DNA of 64,000 nucleotides from Lactobacillus isalae (GCF_947539375.1 NZ_OX443569.1:1736001-1800000); one strand, 5' to 3'; positions 28,386 through 37,139 are shown, counted from the stretch's first letter. The notes: a model not told the origin generated them from the letters alone. Numbers and translations are program-made.

Positions 28386-30986
28386 TCAATCTGTAATATA
28401 TTCATCACTGAGGCTTTTTTCCTGTTTATTAGTTAAAAAGAACAGTCTGTCCCTTTTTTGTAACGCATCACTAATTGTTTTTAAGATACCTACCTGTCCC
28501 ACTCCAAAATCTAAAGAATGTAAAAAACCAGTTTCGTCAATGAAGGCTAAAATATTAGTCTCCAATTCGATTGCGGTACAAAATTCGTAAAGTGATAAGT
28601 ATTTTATACTATTAAAATATTCTATATGATTTTTTCTTACATACATATCTGAGAAAAAGTTAATTATACTGCTCCTCCCATGACACCAGCTTCCATCTAC
28701 TCTTAGACTATTTTTTTGTAGAATGAACGAAATCTTATTTAAAGATTTGTAATGAATCTTATTTTTTAGTAAATTTTGTGATCTAATTAATGCGCTCCCG
28801 ATACCGCTAAGGCCCTCACACCATGAAAAATACATATAATTTGTAATTGTTTTGTCATCAAACTCTTTCAGTATGAAACTATCAATAAAGGATAGGTTAT
28901 TGGTAGCTAACTTTATTCCTTTCGCATCTTTAAAGTAGAGGGCAGAAACTAATAGAACATATGTAGTTCCAGAAAGACCATGAGCAAAATTCAATCTATC
29001 AAAAGTTGTAGAGAAACTGATATGTTTTTTATTTATTCCAGATTTTAGATTACTATATAATTTTTTAGCCTTCTTTCTTACATCATATAAAGTTGGATCT
29101 AGTAATAAAATAAAGATTAATGAATATAATTTTCCGGCTGTTCCAAGTGCAAAATCATTATTTGATTCATCTGTAGACCATGTTTTTACAATGGTGTTTA
29201 TTGAATCTTTGAATTCAATATAGGTAATTTGTTTATTTTGATATTCATAGCCAAATTTCCATAAAAGACTTGCACTTCCAAATAAATAACTTTCAGAATA
29301 CTTAAAGTTGTGATTGTTAGCTAATATTTGAGGTAAATCTGTTAAATTTTTAAAAGATTTTTCTCCTAAAGCACAATCTACACCAATGATCCCATGCTGT
29401 AAGGAAAGGGGACTCATTTGCTCACCAAATTCGCCAGATTTCCACCACTTTTTATGTAAACCTATCTCATCATAAACTTTAACTGTATTTTTCAATCTTT
29501 CTAAGTTATGGGTTAATGTATTAATTTGATATTGGTCACTAAAAGGGATTATTTTCGATTTATAATTCTTTTTATCTATAATTTTTTTAAGCTGAGATGG
29601 ACTATATTTATTTTTACTACTAGATAAATTTAGTAAATCATAAGCAAGAAAGAAAAGCTTAGAATTTTTTTTGTTTAGGTGTATTCCAGCATATATTTCT
29701 GAATTTAATATTTTTATTGCATCATCTATATTTTTAGAATTATATTTTGGTAAATTACCCAGCAAAATTGCCAAAATAGTAACCGCTAGAGAAAAAATAT
29801 CTTCTTTTTGGGATAAAAATTTTTCTTTATTATCTATGGGAATATAGTATGGTGTATAACCTTCCCTTTTAATTTTTTTATTAGTAAAGGATAAATATTC
29901 CAAATCAACTAGATAACAAGTCCCCTTACTAAAAATAAAATTACTATTGGTTAAGTCACCAATGATTACATTATTTTTGTGTAAAGTGTATACAGTTTTA
30001 CAAAGTGCATAAATTACTTCAGATTTTTTTTGTCCTATAAGAGAAGTATCATCTAATGAAATTCCATCAATGTATGATGTTACATTGAATGCAACATTAT
30101 CAACTTTAAAATGATTTAATAATTTAGGGACAACGCCAGTATATTCCAACTTTTTTAAAAATTTTGCTTCATTTAATAATAATTTTTGAGCATCTGAACT
30201 GTTTATTCTATTTCTTATATAAGGATTAGCAGTCTTTACAATAACTTTTTTATGATCATTTTTAGCTAAATATACATCTCCTTTGTTTTTCTGACTGAGG
30301 GTACTTAAAAACACATATTTTTTTAAATTTGGGTTTTCTACTTCTACGTCTAGTTCTTCAACCCAAGATGAGTCTTTTTGTATAAAGGGTAAAGAAATTC
30401 CCTCTGGAATATTGAAACTCAAAGTTCTATCATCTTCAATAATATTTCCATTTGGTAATTCCATTAGATCAATAAAACATTTATTTATCGAATCCCATTT
30501 TTTTAGTTCAGTAAAAGCACCATACCTAAACTGTACTGGACTATGTTTAGGTAGCTGATAATCTGTAAAAATTGTTGGGGCAGAATATTCTGCTAGCTTA
30601 TCATTTAACTCTTTTACTACTTTTCGAAATTCAGTATTATTGCTGGGATAAAATGTCATAAATTTATTTGCCTCTGTGACTGATGCGTGTGGATCAGATA
30701 AGGCTTCATAAACCTTTCTAGAGCTTGCTACTTTGAAAGTACATTGATGAGCAGTTAGTACAGAATAGGTGAGTTTAAAAATTTCTTCAATATCCTCAGG
30801 TAAAGCGGCAATATGTCCTTTCCACCCGGATTGAGGTAATTCCAAATTCCTTAGCTGATAGTGTTTCCACATTCTATCGAAACTAATGTTGTACAAAGAA
30901 TTTTCAAAATTGCTTAAAAAATCAGTAAAATTATCAGTACTATTTTGACATTGGATAAAAGGAAAGAATTCGTTAGTTTTAATCAT
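28386..30986 (-). CDS. Lanthipeptide synthetase, LanKC/LanL type (lyase-kinase-cyclase)
   Basis: An 866-residue multidomain enzyme that would phosphorylate and eliminate Ser/Thr of a precursor and close thioether rings. The N-terminal lyase-like region (about 1-215) contains SGWKGHIAALPEDIEEIF and the family's VQFRYGAF. The kinase-like domain (about 220-480) has VIIGDLTNSNFIF (catalytic loop) and YLVDLEYLSF (metal loop). The C-terminal LanC domain (about 520-866) has FAHGLSGT (His669), SWCEGLSGIG (Cys723) and SWCHGRSS (Cys768, His769). The Cys-45-Cys-His spacing matches LanC zinc sites (NisC Cys284/Cys330/His331). True class III enzymes lack these ligands, so class IV-like chemistry is favoured. 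Its precursor and regulators lie directly upstream. Confidence 0.88.
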   Translation of the reverse strand: MIKTNEFFPFIQCQNSTDNFTDFLSNFENSLYNISFDRMWKHYQLRNLELPQSGWKGHIAALPEDIEEIFKLTYSVLTAHQCTFKVASSRKVYEALSDPHASVTEANKFMTFYPSNNTEFRKVVKELNDKLAEYSAPTIFTDYQLPKHSPVQFRYGAFTELKKWDSINKCFIDLMELPNGNIIEDDRTLSFNIPEGISLPFIQKDSSWVEELDVEVENPNLKKYVFLSTLSQKNKGDVYLAKNDHKKVIVKTANPYIRNRINSSDAQKLLLNEAKFLKKLEYTGVVPKLLNHFKVDNVAFNVTSYIDGISLDDTSLIGQKKSEVIYALCKTVYTLHKNNVIIGDLTNSNFIFSKGTCYLVDLEYLSFTNKKIKREGYTPYYIPIDNKEKFLSQKEDIFSLAVTILAILLGNLPKYNSKNIDDAIKILNSEIYAGIHLNKKNSKLFFLAYDLLNLSSSKNKYSPSQLKKIIDKKNYKSKIIPFSDQYQINTLTHNLERLKNTVKVYDEIGLHKKWWKSGEFGEQMSPLSLQHGIIGVDCALGEKSFKNLTDLPQILANNHNFKYSESYLFGSASLLWKFGYEYQNKQITYIEFKDSINTIVKTWSTDESNNDFALGTAGKLYSLIFILLLDPTLYDVRKKAKKLYSNLKSGINKKHISFSTTFDRLNFAHGLSGTTYVLLVSALYFKDAKGIKLATNNLSFIDSFILKEFDDKTITNYMYFSWCEGLSGIGSALIRSQNLLKNKIHYKSLNKISFILQKNSLRVDGSWCHGRSSIINFFSDMYVRKNHIEYFNSIKYLSLYEFCTAIELETNILAFIDETGFLHSLDFGVGQVGILKTISDALQKRDRLFFLTNKQEKSLSDEYITD

Positions 30987-31040
30987 AATAGTGTCTCACA
31001 TAAAAATAAGTTTTCTGGGTCCAACTAATGTTTATAAATA

Positions 31041-31074
31041 AAAATCCTAAAAGCTTTATGCTTTTAGGATTTTT
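31041..31074 (-). terminator. Terminator between lanthipeptide precursor and synthetase
   Basis: A perfect 14-bp stem, AAAATCCTAAAAGC (31041-31054) with GCTTTTAGGATTTT (31060-31073). It lies 7 nt after the precursor stop and before the synthetase, so it should let much more precursor than enzyme be made. Confidence 0.88.
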
Positions 31075-31080
31075 TCTATA

Positions 31081-31191
31081 CTAACAAGTTTTACTACAAG
31101 TGTAGCCACATAAACGTGGGCCATTGTTAGCAACCGCTGCTTTTGGTAAACGTCTTAAATTTCTTACTTGATTAACTTTAAGATTTTTCAT
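31081..31191 (-). CDS. Lanthipeptide precursor peptide
   Basis: A 36-codon gene with an excellent AAAGGAG about 9 nt before its ATG at 31191. The leader-like half is basic (NLKVNQVRNLRRLPK). The C-terminal half after about residue 24 is PRLCGYTCSKTC, with three cysteines (28, 32, 36) and three dehydratable residues (Thr31, Ser33, Thr35), the ratio expected for up to three rings. It sits immediately upstream of the synthetase, on the same strand. The cleavage site and ring pattern cannot be read from sequence. Confidence 0.85.
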   Translation of the reverse strand: MKNLKVNQVRNLRRLPKAAVANNGPRLCGYTCSKTC

Positions 31192-31215
31192 GATTTTTAA
31201 CTCCTTTTAATAAAA

Positions 31216-31263
31216 TTATTTATTGAAATCATGAGGCAAAACAGGTAATACAATAATAACCAT
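31216..31263 (-). CDS. Micro-ORF: SHP-like hydrophobic peptide, locus A
   Basis: The 15-residue frame MVIIVLPVLPHDFNK has a strong site (AAAGGAGA, 9 nt spacing). It is the first frame after the rgg genes and precedes the lanthipeptide precursor. Size, hydrophobicity and adjacency to Rgg regulators fit short hydrophobic peptide pheromones. It shares the pattern M-x-(hydrophobic)3-L-P and a terminal Lys with the 14-residue frame at 36849. It has no Cys or Ser, so it is not itself a lanthipeptide. It could instead be a leader peptide affecting expression. Confidence 0.6.
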   Translation of the reverse strand: MVIIVLPVLPHDFNK

Positions 31264-31298
31264 GATTTTTCGTCTCCTTTTCTCAATTTATAAATTAG

Positions 31299-31304
31299 AT
31301 TATA
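31299..31304 (-). promoter_or_regulatory. -10 element of the locus A peptide operon
   Basis: TATAAT on the minus strand, 36 bp before the micro-ORF start. No acceptable -35 lies 16-18 bp upstream (AAATCA at best), as expected for an activator-dependent promoter such as Rgg targets. Confidence 0.5.
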
Positions 31305-31352
31305 ACCTCTAATATTAAAAATGATTTAAAAATTGTAAATCTGCAACTATTT

Positions 31353-32165
31353 TTATTTTTCTAAATTAAGGATAAATTTTGAATATCCAGCATCATTCAG
31401 TACGTCCAGAATATTGTTCTTTTTAATGTTGTCACCAGTAAATAGATATTTAAAATATTTACCCAATAATTTATACATTAATAAGTCTGGATTTTGAGCT
31501 AAACTTCCAAGAAGTATAATAGATTCATTAACTAATGCTAAATTGTTTTTTGAATAGCAGCGGTTTAAATAATTTATACAAATTCCAGCAATTCTCCGTT
31601 GTTCCTCAAAAGAGAGTGTTCGTATTTTAGGGCTATATTCCTTTATGATTTTATCCATATAGAATTTCAATCTATTGATATCAAAAATTACCATAGAACT
31701 TCCGAATAATTGGAGAAAATATTTATCTTTTATCCAATCATCGTTTTTATTAATTTCTTCTGTAAATCTTTTTTCTAAACTTTTGTTCTGCATAATATCC
31801 TTATTCTCAAGTACTAAAGTAATTAATTCTGATCTAATCAATAGCGAACTATCATAATTGTGTTTATATAGAAAATTTTGCATTTCTTTTGCACAGTCTA
31901 AATCTCTATCATAGAATATTTGTGCCAGTATCTGCATTACTTCCTCATTTGATTTTTTTTCTTTTTTGAAGTCTTGTAAAAAAATATTTATGTCTAGATC
32001 ATTAAGAGAAATTAATTTAAGAAAATCGGTAGCTCTTAAATCTTGCTCTCCATGTTCTACTCTAGAATATTGGGAGGGGGAAATTACATTTTTTGTGAAC
32101 TGACGTTGCGTTAAGTGTAATCGAGTACGTTCTTCGAATAGTCTTTTTCCAATATTTTTATTCAT
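31353..32165 (-). CDS. Rgg/GadR/MutR family regulator A1
   Basis: A 270-residue protein with an N-terminal HTH (GKRLFEERTRLHLTQRQFTKNVISPSQYSRVEHGEQDLRA split over residues 6-45) and a helical repeat domain of TPR type over the remaining 220 residues. This is the Rgg layout: such proteins bind short peptides and switch nearby peptide operons. It lies 31 nt behind the A2 regulator and 90 nt ahead of the SHP-like micro-ORF, on the same strand. Confidence 0.82.
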   Translation of the reverse strand: MNKNIGKRLFEERTRLHLTQRQFTKNVISPSQYSRVEHGEQDLRATDFLKLISLNDLDINIFLQDFKKEKKSNEEVMQILAQIFYDRDLDCAKEMQNFLYKHNYDSSLLIRSELITLVLENKDIMQNKSLEKRFTEEINKNDDWIKDKYFLQLFGSSMVIFDINRLKFYMDKIIKEYSPKIRTLSFEEQRRIAGICINYLNRCYSKNNLALVNESIILLGSLAQNPDLLMYKLLGKYFKYLFTGDNIKKNNILDVLNDAGYSKFILNLEK

Positions 32166-32196
32166 TTAAATATCATCTCTTAACTATTAATTATTT

Positions 32197-33006
32197 TTAT
32201 ATTTTAGGTAGAACAGCTATTAAGTCACTATATCCTGCAAGCTTTAAAACGTTAGTTATTTCCTGACAAATAGCAGGATCCTTTTGAAAAACGGACGCAT
32301 AATATTTTCCAAGTAACTTTATAAATAGGACGGGCCCTTTGCTATTAATGGTTGAGATATATGCTAATACCTCTTGGATTAACTTGGTGGAGTTTTTCTC
32401 GTAGGAATTATCTAGGTAATTAATACAGATTGCGCCAATGCATTCTTGCAAAGAACTTTGTAGAATATTTGGATTAGAATACTTCGTTAAGATAGTACCT
32501 ACTAAAAAATTCAATTCCTCTATATCGTAGATACGCATTGTTTCTCTAAAAATTTGAAGGGAATGAATATTCCAATTATTGTTGACGAGAATGTATTGTT
32601 TCAGTTTATTTTTTAATTCAATTGGAATTTCTTTAGCTTTAGGAAGATAGACCTCTAAAGTAAGCTGCAATTGCAATTTATAATATTCAGTTTGTCGATT
32701 ATTAGGACGTGAATCTACCTCCTGTTTTATTTTTAATAATTTATCTCTGCTTTTTTGCTCAAAAGCTACAGATATTCTATCCATAATATCTTCTGAGATA
32801 TTTTCTTTATCATTTAGATTTTCAAAAAAATAGGTAGCATTTATTTGATGTTTATTAAGAATTTGAAGGAGATCGTTAGTTCCAATATCATGAATATTTC
32901 TTTCAACTTTTGAATAAAAAGAGGTTGAGACTACATTTGCAGCCATTTCTGTTTGATTTAATCCTAGTTGCTTTCTGAGATTTAGCAATGCTTCACCAAT
33001 TGTCAT
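32197..33006 (-). CDS. Rgg/GadR/MutR family regulator A2
   Basis: A 269-residue paralogue of the next gene, with an HTH at residues 5-45 (GEALLNLRKQLGLNQTEMAA, STSFYSKVERNIHDIGTNDL) followed by a long helical peptide-binding domain. The ending KLAGYSDLIAVLPK resembles DAGYSKFILNLEK of A1. Tandem rgg genes next to one candidate signal peptide may bind it antagonistically, as in streptococcal Rgg2/Rgg3; that parallel is inference. Confidence 0.82.
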   Translation of the reverse strand: MTIGEALLNLRKQLGLNQTEMAANVVSTSFYSKVERNIHDIGTNDLLQILNKHQINATYFFENLNDKENISEDIMDRISVAFEQKSRDKLLKIKQEVDSRPNNRQTEYYKLQLQLTLEVYLPKAKEIPIELKNKLKQYILVNNNWNIHSLQIFRETMRIYDIEELNFLVGTILTKYSNPNILQSSLQECIGAICINYLDNSYEKNSTKLIQEVLAYISTINSKGPVLFIKLLGKYYASVFQKDPAICQEITNVLKLAGYSDLIAVLPKI

Positions 33007-33160
33007 TCTGTGTACCTCAAATTTAACTTTTTAATAATAATTTTATTTAGCATTTATTCTATCATGCTATAGGATGATAATAATTTCAATTACATTAATA
33101 AGCTATAATAAAAAGAAATTACCACAAATTTACTACGATTACATTTAGAAAACTAGGAAA

Positions 33161-35080
33161 ATGAAAAAACTAACAACAGGAATTTTAGCCCATGTAGATG
33201 CGGGAAAAACTACCTTGTCAGAAGGGATGCTCTACAAAAGTGGCACATTGAGGAAATTAGGTGCAGTTGATAAAGGAACTGCCTATTTAGATAGTGATGA
33301 TTTAGAAAGGAAACGCGGAATTACGATTTTTTCCCATATTGCGCGTATTCAAACCGGTAATAGTGAATTACAAATTTTAGATACGCCGGGCCATATTGAT
33401 TTCGCTCAAGAAATGGAAGAGACGTTAAGTGTTTTAGATTATGCCATCTTAGTTGTATCAGCTAGTGAAGGAGTAACTGGATATACACGAACTCTTTGGA
33501 GCTTACTAAAAAAGCATCAAATTCCAGTTTTTGTCTTTGTCAATAAAATGGATACCTTGAAAGCTGATAAGGAAAATATTCTTAAGCAACTTAATGAGCT
33601 GGATGACAATTTTATTGAGTTTGACAATCAAGATGCATATTTTTATGAAAAAGTTGCTACTGCAGATGAAACTACTTTGGATCAATATCTAGAACTTGGA
33701 AAAATAGAAGATAGTGCAGTCAAAAAATTAATTAATCAAAGAAAAATTTTCCCAGTATATTTTGGAGCAGCTTTAAAATTAATTGGAATAGATGAATTTC
33801 TAGCGGGCTTAGATAAATGGACTGATGAAAGAAAGTATACAAATGACTTTGGAGCTAGGATTTTCAAGATTTCTTATGATGAAAAGGGCGAACGATTAAC
33901 TTGGGTAAAAATTACTGGTAGTAGTTTAAAAGCCAAGACCGAAATGTTTCCTGATGAAAAGGTGAATGAAATTCGTTGCTATAACGGCACTAAGTATCAA
34001 GTTATTTCGCAGGCAGAAGCTAGCGAAATTGTTGCTGTCAGTGGCTTGAAAAGTACATATCCTGGACAAGGATTAGGCTTTGAAAATGATCAGACTAATT
34101 TTACCGTTCAGCCGGTTCTAACTTATGCAGTAAAAGTCGACTCCACTAACACAAATGCTTGCTTGCAGGCACTAAGCCAGCTTGAAGATGAGAACCCTCA
34201 ACTCCATGTTAAGTGGAACAAGCAAACAGAAGAGACAAGTATTGATGTTTTGGGTAAGATTCAATTAGAGATTCTCCAGCAACTATTACTCGATCGTTTT
34301 AATTTAGAAGTTGAATTTACTCAGGGCAAGATTCTTTACCAAGAAAGTATTAAGTCTTCAGTTGAAGGGGTTGGACACTTTGAACCTTTAAGACACTATG
34401 CAGAAGTTCACTTGTTACTCACTCCGGGCAAGAAGGGAAGTGGCTTAGTTTTCAAAAATAAGTGTAGTTTAGAAGTTTTGCCTAAAAAATGGCAAGATCA
34501 AGTGATGGAAAGTTTATCTAATAAGGAACACTTAGGCGTTTTGACTGGTTCACCTATTACAGATCTTGAAATTACTCTAGTTGGAGGCCGGGGAAGCAAT
34601 GTTCATACAGTTGGCGGAGATTTTCGTGAGGCAACTTATCGTGCAGTGCGGCAAGGATTAATGGAGTTAAAAGCTAAAAAACAAGTTTATTTACTTGAAC
34701 CTTGGTACCAATTCACTTTAAGAATTAATCAGGATCAAGTTGGCCGAGCAATTAATGATATTGAGAGAATGGGTGGAAAATTTGAACTTGGAGAAAGTAG
34801 TGGGAGTGTTACTACGATTAGCGGCCAAGCACCGGTAGCGCAGATGCAGGATTATGCTACTGAAGTTAGAAACTACACTCATGGTAGCGGACAGCTAGAA
34901 TGTTTATTCTTGGGCTATCGAGAATGCAAAGATAGTGCTGCTATTATTCAAGAAATGGATTATGATCCATTATCTGACATTAACAATACTCCTAACTCTG
35001 TCTTCTGTTCCCATGGCGCAGGTCATACAGTTGTTTGGGATGAGGTACCAAGTCATGTTCAGTATCCATATTTAGGATAG
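33161..35080 (+). CDS. TetM-like ribosomal protection GTPase (EF-G family)
   Basis: A 639-residue translation GTPase: G1 AHVDAGKTTLSEGMLYKSG, G2 region ERKRGITI, G3 DTPGHIDFAQEM, G4 FVNKMD, then EF-G-like domains II-V. It has the length and domain order of TetM/TetO, which remove tetracycline from ribosomes, and its C-terminus CSHGAGHTVVWDEV aligns with theirs. The sequence is clearly diverged from TetM (TetM has LAEVYRSLSVLD where this has AQEMEETLSVLD). It may be a chromosomal paralogue with another role. No mobile-element genes adjoin it. Confidence 0.75.
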   Translation: MKKLTTGILAHVDAGKTTLSEGMLYKSGTLRKLGAVDKGTAYLDSDDLERKRGITIFSHIARIQTGNSELQILDTPGHIDFAQEMEETLSVLDYAILVVSASEGVTGYTRTLWSLLKKHQIPVFVFVNKMDTLKADKENILKQLNELDDNFIEFDNQDAYFYEKVATADETTLDQYLELGKIEDSAVKKLINQRKIFPVYFGAALKLIGIDEFLAGLDKWTDERKYTNDFGARIFKISYDEKGERLTWVKITGSSLKAKTEMFPDEKVNEIRCYNGTKYQVISQAEASEIVAVSGLKSTYPGQGLGFENDQTNFTVQPVLTYAVKVDSTNTNACLQALSQLEDENPQLHVKWNKQTEETSIDVLGKIQLEILQQLLLDRFNLEVEFTQGKILYQESIKSSVEGVGHFEPLRHYAEVHLLLTPGKKGSGLVFKNKCSLEVLPKKWQDQVMESLSNKEHLGVLTGSPITDLEITLVGGRGSNVHTVGGDFREATYRAVRQGLMELKAKKQVYLLEPWYQFTLRINQDQVGRAINDIERMGGKFELGESSGSVTTISGQAPVAQMQDYATEVRNYTHGSGQLECLFLGYRECKDSAAIIQEMDYDPLSDINNTPNSVFCSHGAGHTVVWDEVPSHVQYPYLG

Positions 35081-35131
35081 ATTGCTGCACGATTATGGTA
35101 GATTAAGCTAAATACTTTTAAAGTGAAACGC

Positions 35132-35160
35132 TTTCATTATTTACGAAAACGTGCTATATT
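35132..35160 (+). promoter_or_regulatory. Promoter of a possible small RNA, with cre-like overlap
   Basis: TTTCAT (35132-35137), 17 bp, TATATT (35155-35160). The -35 overlaps TGAAACGCTTTCA, the same one-base-short cre-like sequence found before the fructokinase gene. Confidence 0.45.
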
Positions 35161-35166
35161 AATGGT

Positions 35167-35309
35167 GTGAAATAGCTCTAGTAGAAGTCACGATTAAGAT
35201 TGTTAGAAATTATATTTTTATTAATTAAGTAGACGATACTCTAGCTATTGCAATTCATAAATATAATTCATAAGTAAAAAGGAAGTTCTATTTTGAACTT
35301 CCTTTTTTG
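35167..35309 (+). ncRNA. Possible structured small RNA
   Basis: About 143 nt between the promoter at 35132-35160 and a strong terminator, without a usable reading frame. AATAGCTCTAGT (35171-35182) pairs with ACTCTAGCTATT (35238-35249) except for an internal CU/CU loop, giving a closing stem. The terminator hairpin is at 35276-35307. It could equally be an untranslated remnant. Confidence 0.4.
35276..35309. terminator. Bidirectional terminator upstream of the ClC stop
   Basis: AAAAAGGAAGTTC / GAACTTCCTTTTT, a perfect 13-bp stem. It ends the ClC gene (minus) and the possible small RNA (plus). Confidence 0.9.
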
Positions 35310-35336
35310 GTGTTAATAAAAATATAGTTAAAGTAA

Positions 35337-36671
35337 CTATTTGAATCCCATTTGCTTACGTAAGACAGTGTAGATTGGTTCTCCACCTAAGAGGGCTAGA
35401 ATTAGATAGGCAATAAAGACACTCATAATCATTGGAAGAACTTGTTCTACGGTTCCAATCATTTCTGTCAGCAAAATAATTGCAGTAAATGGGGCTCGCA
35501 AAATTGCGCCGAGATAAGCTGCCATAGAGACAACAATAATATTAGTATAGTTGTCAGTAGGAATTAGGCCTAAGTGAATAAAGATAGTCGCAAAAATCGT
35601 CCCCATTAAAGCCCCTAAAACTAAAATCGGCATAAAAGTACCACCAGGAATAGAACTACAATAAGAAATCATAGAAAAGATTAATCTTAGTAGAAAGAAG
35701 ACAACTGGAATTAGAATCCAGGAAAGTTGCCCTAGTTTTTCTTCTTGGATAATTAAAGGATTGTGAAAGAGTGAATCGATCAAGTAATGTGATCCACCCA
35801 AAACATGAGGAAAGGCAAGTCCAATAGGAATAATTAATAGAAGTGGGACAATACTGTGATATTGTATGGGAATAATTTTTAGCTTGCTAAAAAGCCATTT
35901 AGTATTTAAAAGAGAACGTTGATATCCATATGCCATTAGACCAGCTACAATTCCGATAGTAATTAATGACCAGTAGGAGTGAACGGGCAATTTTTTAGCA
36001 ATGGGAAGATAAAGACAGGGACGCGTTCCAAAAAATATAATAGTAACTAAATCAGCTGAAGCAGCGGCCCCTAAAGCGCTGATGCATTCTTTAGGGTTAA
36101 AAGAATGGGTAATAACTTCAACAAGGAAAAAAACACCTGCAAGTGGAGCTGAGACGGCGGCACTAAGGCCGGCCGCAATTCCCGCGCATTGAAGCAAACG
36201 TCTATCTTCTTCACTGCATTCAAAAATATTTTCTGCAAAACCTTGACCTACTAAAGCACCCATTTGGATACATGGACCTTCGCGACCAAGAAAAAGTCCC
36301 ATTGAGCTTACTAAGAGACCACCTACGAATTTTCGCCATAAAACGGGAAACCATTTAACTTCGTGTTCTCCCATTAATGTTGCTTCTACCTGAGGAATAC
36401 CTGATCCCGATAGGTCTAGTAAATATGGTTTAATAATTTTGCTCACAAGGATACAAATAAAAAAAGTAAAAATTGTATATAGACCGATCCATTGGGGATG
36501 GGATGCCATGTAGGGATAGAGAAAGTATAAAAAATGCATGCTTTTATCGATAACAAATCGAAAAATACTGACTATCATTCCTATAATTAATCCAATAATG
36601 ATGCTCTGAATTAAAATCTGTGGCACTCGGGTAGTAAAGGGATGTCTAAGAAAATCTTTAGCGGGTTTCAT
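35337..36671 (-). CDS. ClC-family chloride channel/transporter
   Basis: A 444-residue membrane protein with the ClC selectivity signatures: GSGIPQVEATLMG near 108, GREGPCIQMGALVGQ near 143, and GGTFMPILVLGALMG near 345. About ten helical segments are visible. Such proteins exchange Cl- for H+ or conduct Cl-; in lactic bacteria they can assist acid resistance. No CBS or TrkA-C domain is attached. The gating-glutamate position (GREGP) is kept. Confidence 0.9.
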   Translation of the reverse strand: MKPAKDFLRHPFTTRVPQILIQSIIIGLIIGMIVSIFRFVIDKSMHFLYFLYPYMASHPQWIGLYTIFTFFICILVSKIIKPYLLDLSGSGIPQVEATLMGEHEVKWFPVLWRKFVGGLLVSSMGLFLGREGPCIQMGALVGQGFAENIFECSEEDRRLLQCAGIAAGLSAAVSAPLAGVFFLVEVITHSFNPKECISALGAAASADLVTIIFFGTRPCLYLPIAKKLPVHSYWSLITIGIVAGLMAYGYQRSLLNTKWLFSKLKIIPIQYHSIVPLLLIIPIGLAFPHVLGGSHYLIDSLFHNPLIIQEEKLGQLSWILIPVVFFLLRLIFSMISYCSSIPGGTFMPILVLGALMGTIFATIFIHLGLIPTDNYTNIIVVSMAAYLGAILRAPFTAIILLTEMIGTVEQVLPMIMSVFIAYLILALLGGEPIYTVLRKQMGFK

Positions 36672-36748
36672 AATTATGACTTCTTTCGTGCAGATGTTGA
36701 TAGGTTTATTGTATGCCGAAAGAAAAGATTAATGAAATAAATTTAAGT

Positions 36749-36784
36749 CGTATTTGAAAATAAAATTCAAATACGACTTTTTTA
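36749..36784. terminator. Terminator/inverted repeat between ClC and locus B
   Basis: A perfect stem, AAGTCGTATTTGAA with TTCAAATACGACTT across a 7-nt loop, followed by TTTTT. The arm sequence recurs around the rgg gene at 41043, so it may also be a regulatory site for locus B. Confidence 0.7.
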
Positions 36785-36848
36785 TAGATTTTAGTATTTT
36801 TAAATCATAATAATGACCATAAAGTTTAAAAATAGAAAGGAATAAGAT

Positions 36849-36893
36849 ATGTATTTATTATTTTTACCACCATGGATAACCCCTTATAAATAA
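36849..36893 (+). CDS. Micro-ORF: SHP-like peptide B1
   Basis: The 14-residue frame MYLLFLPPWITPYK is preceded by AGAAAGG at 8-nt spacing. The hydrophobic N-terminal half and the C-terminal ITPYK resemble the locus A peptide and, strikingly, the IEPFK ending of the minus-strand frame at 40629. It is the first frame of locus B and a likely Rgg signal; a regulatory leader is the alternative. Confidence 0.55.
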   Translation: MYLLFLPPWITPYK

Positions 36894-36967
36894 TTAATGT
36901 AATAAAAGTAGAGAATGGTTTAAATAACGCATACTATGACTTATTTAAATACTGGGAGATGAAAGAC

Positions 36968-37009
36968 ATGCATAGAGTCATTATCTTTGGTAAAGGACGT
37001 TGTTGGTAA
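36968..37009 (+). CDS. Micro-ORF: peptide B2
   Basis: The 13-residue frame MHRVIIFGKGRCW follows GGGAGATG with 6-8 nt spacing. Short, with a hydrophobic core and an unusual Cys-Trp end. Its place in a run of three spaced micro-ORFs with separate ribosome-binding sites argues that it is translated. Function unknown. Confidence 0.45.
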   Translation: MHRVIIFGKGRCW

Positions 37010-37066
37010 TAGTTTGAACTTAATAAATGATTATTTTTAGTATTTATTAGACCTAGGAGAACACTA

Positions 37067-37099
37067 ATGTTTCCAAGAATTGAATGGCATAAGATTTAA
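37067..37099 (+). CDS. Micro-ORF: peptide B3
   Basis: The 10-residue frame MFPRIEWHKI has a good AGGAGA site at 6-nt spacing, 41 nt before the precursor gene. The core FPRIEWHK resembles FPHTIEPFK encoded on the other side of the locus. Function unknown. Confidence 0.45.
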   Translation: MFPRIEWHKI

Positions 37100-37139
37100 T
37101 AGAATAAGTTAAGAGAATAATATTTTAAAGGAGAAAAAA

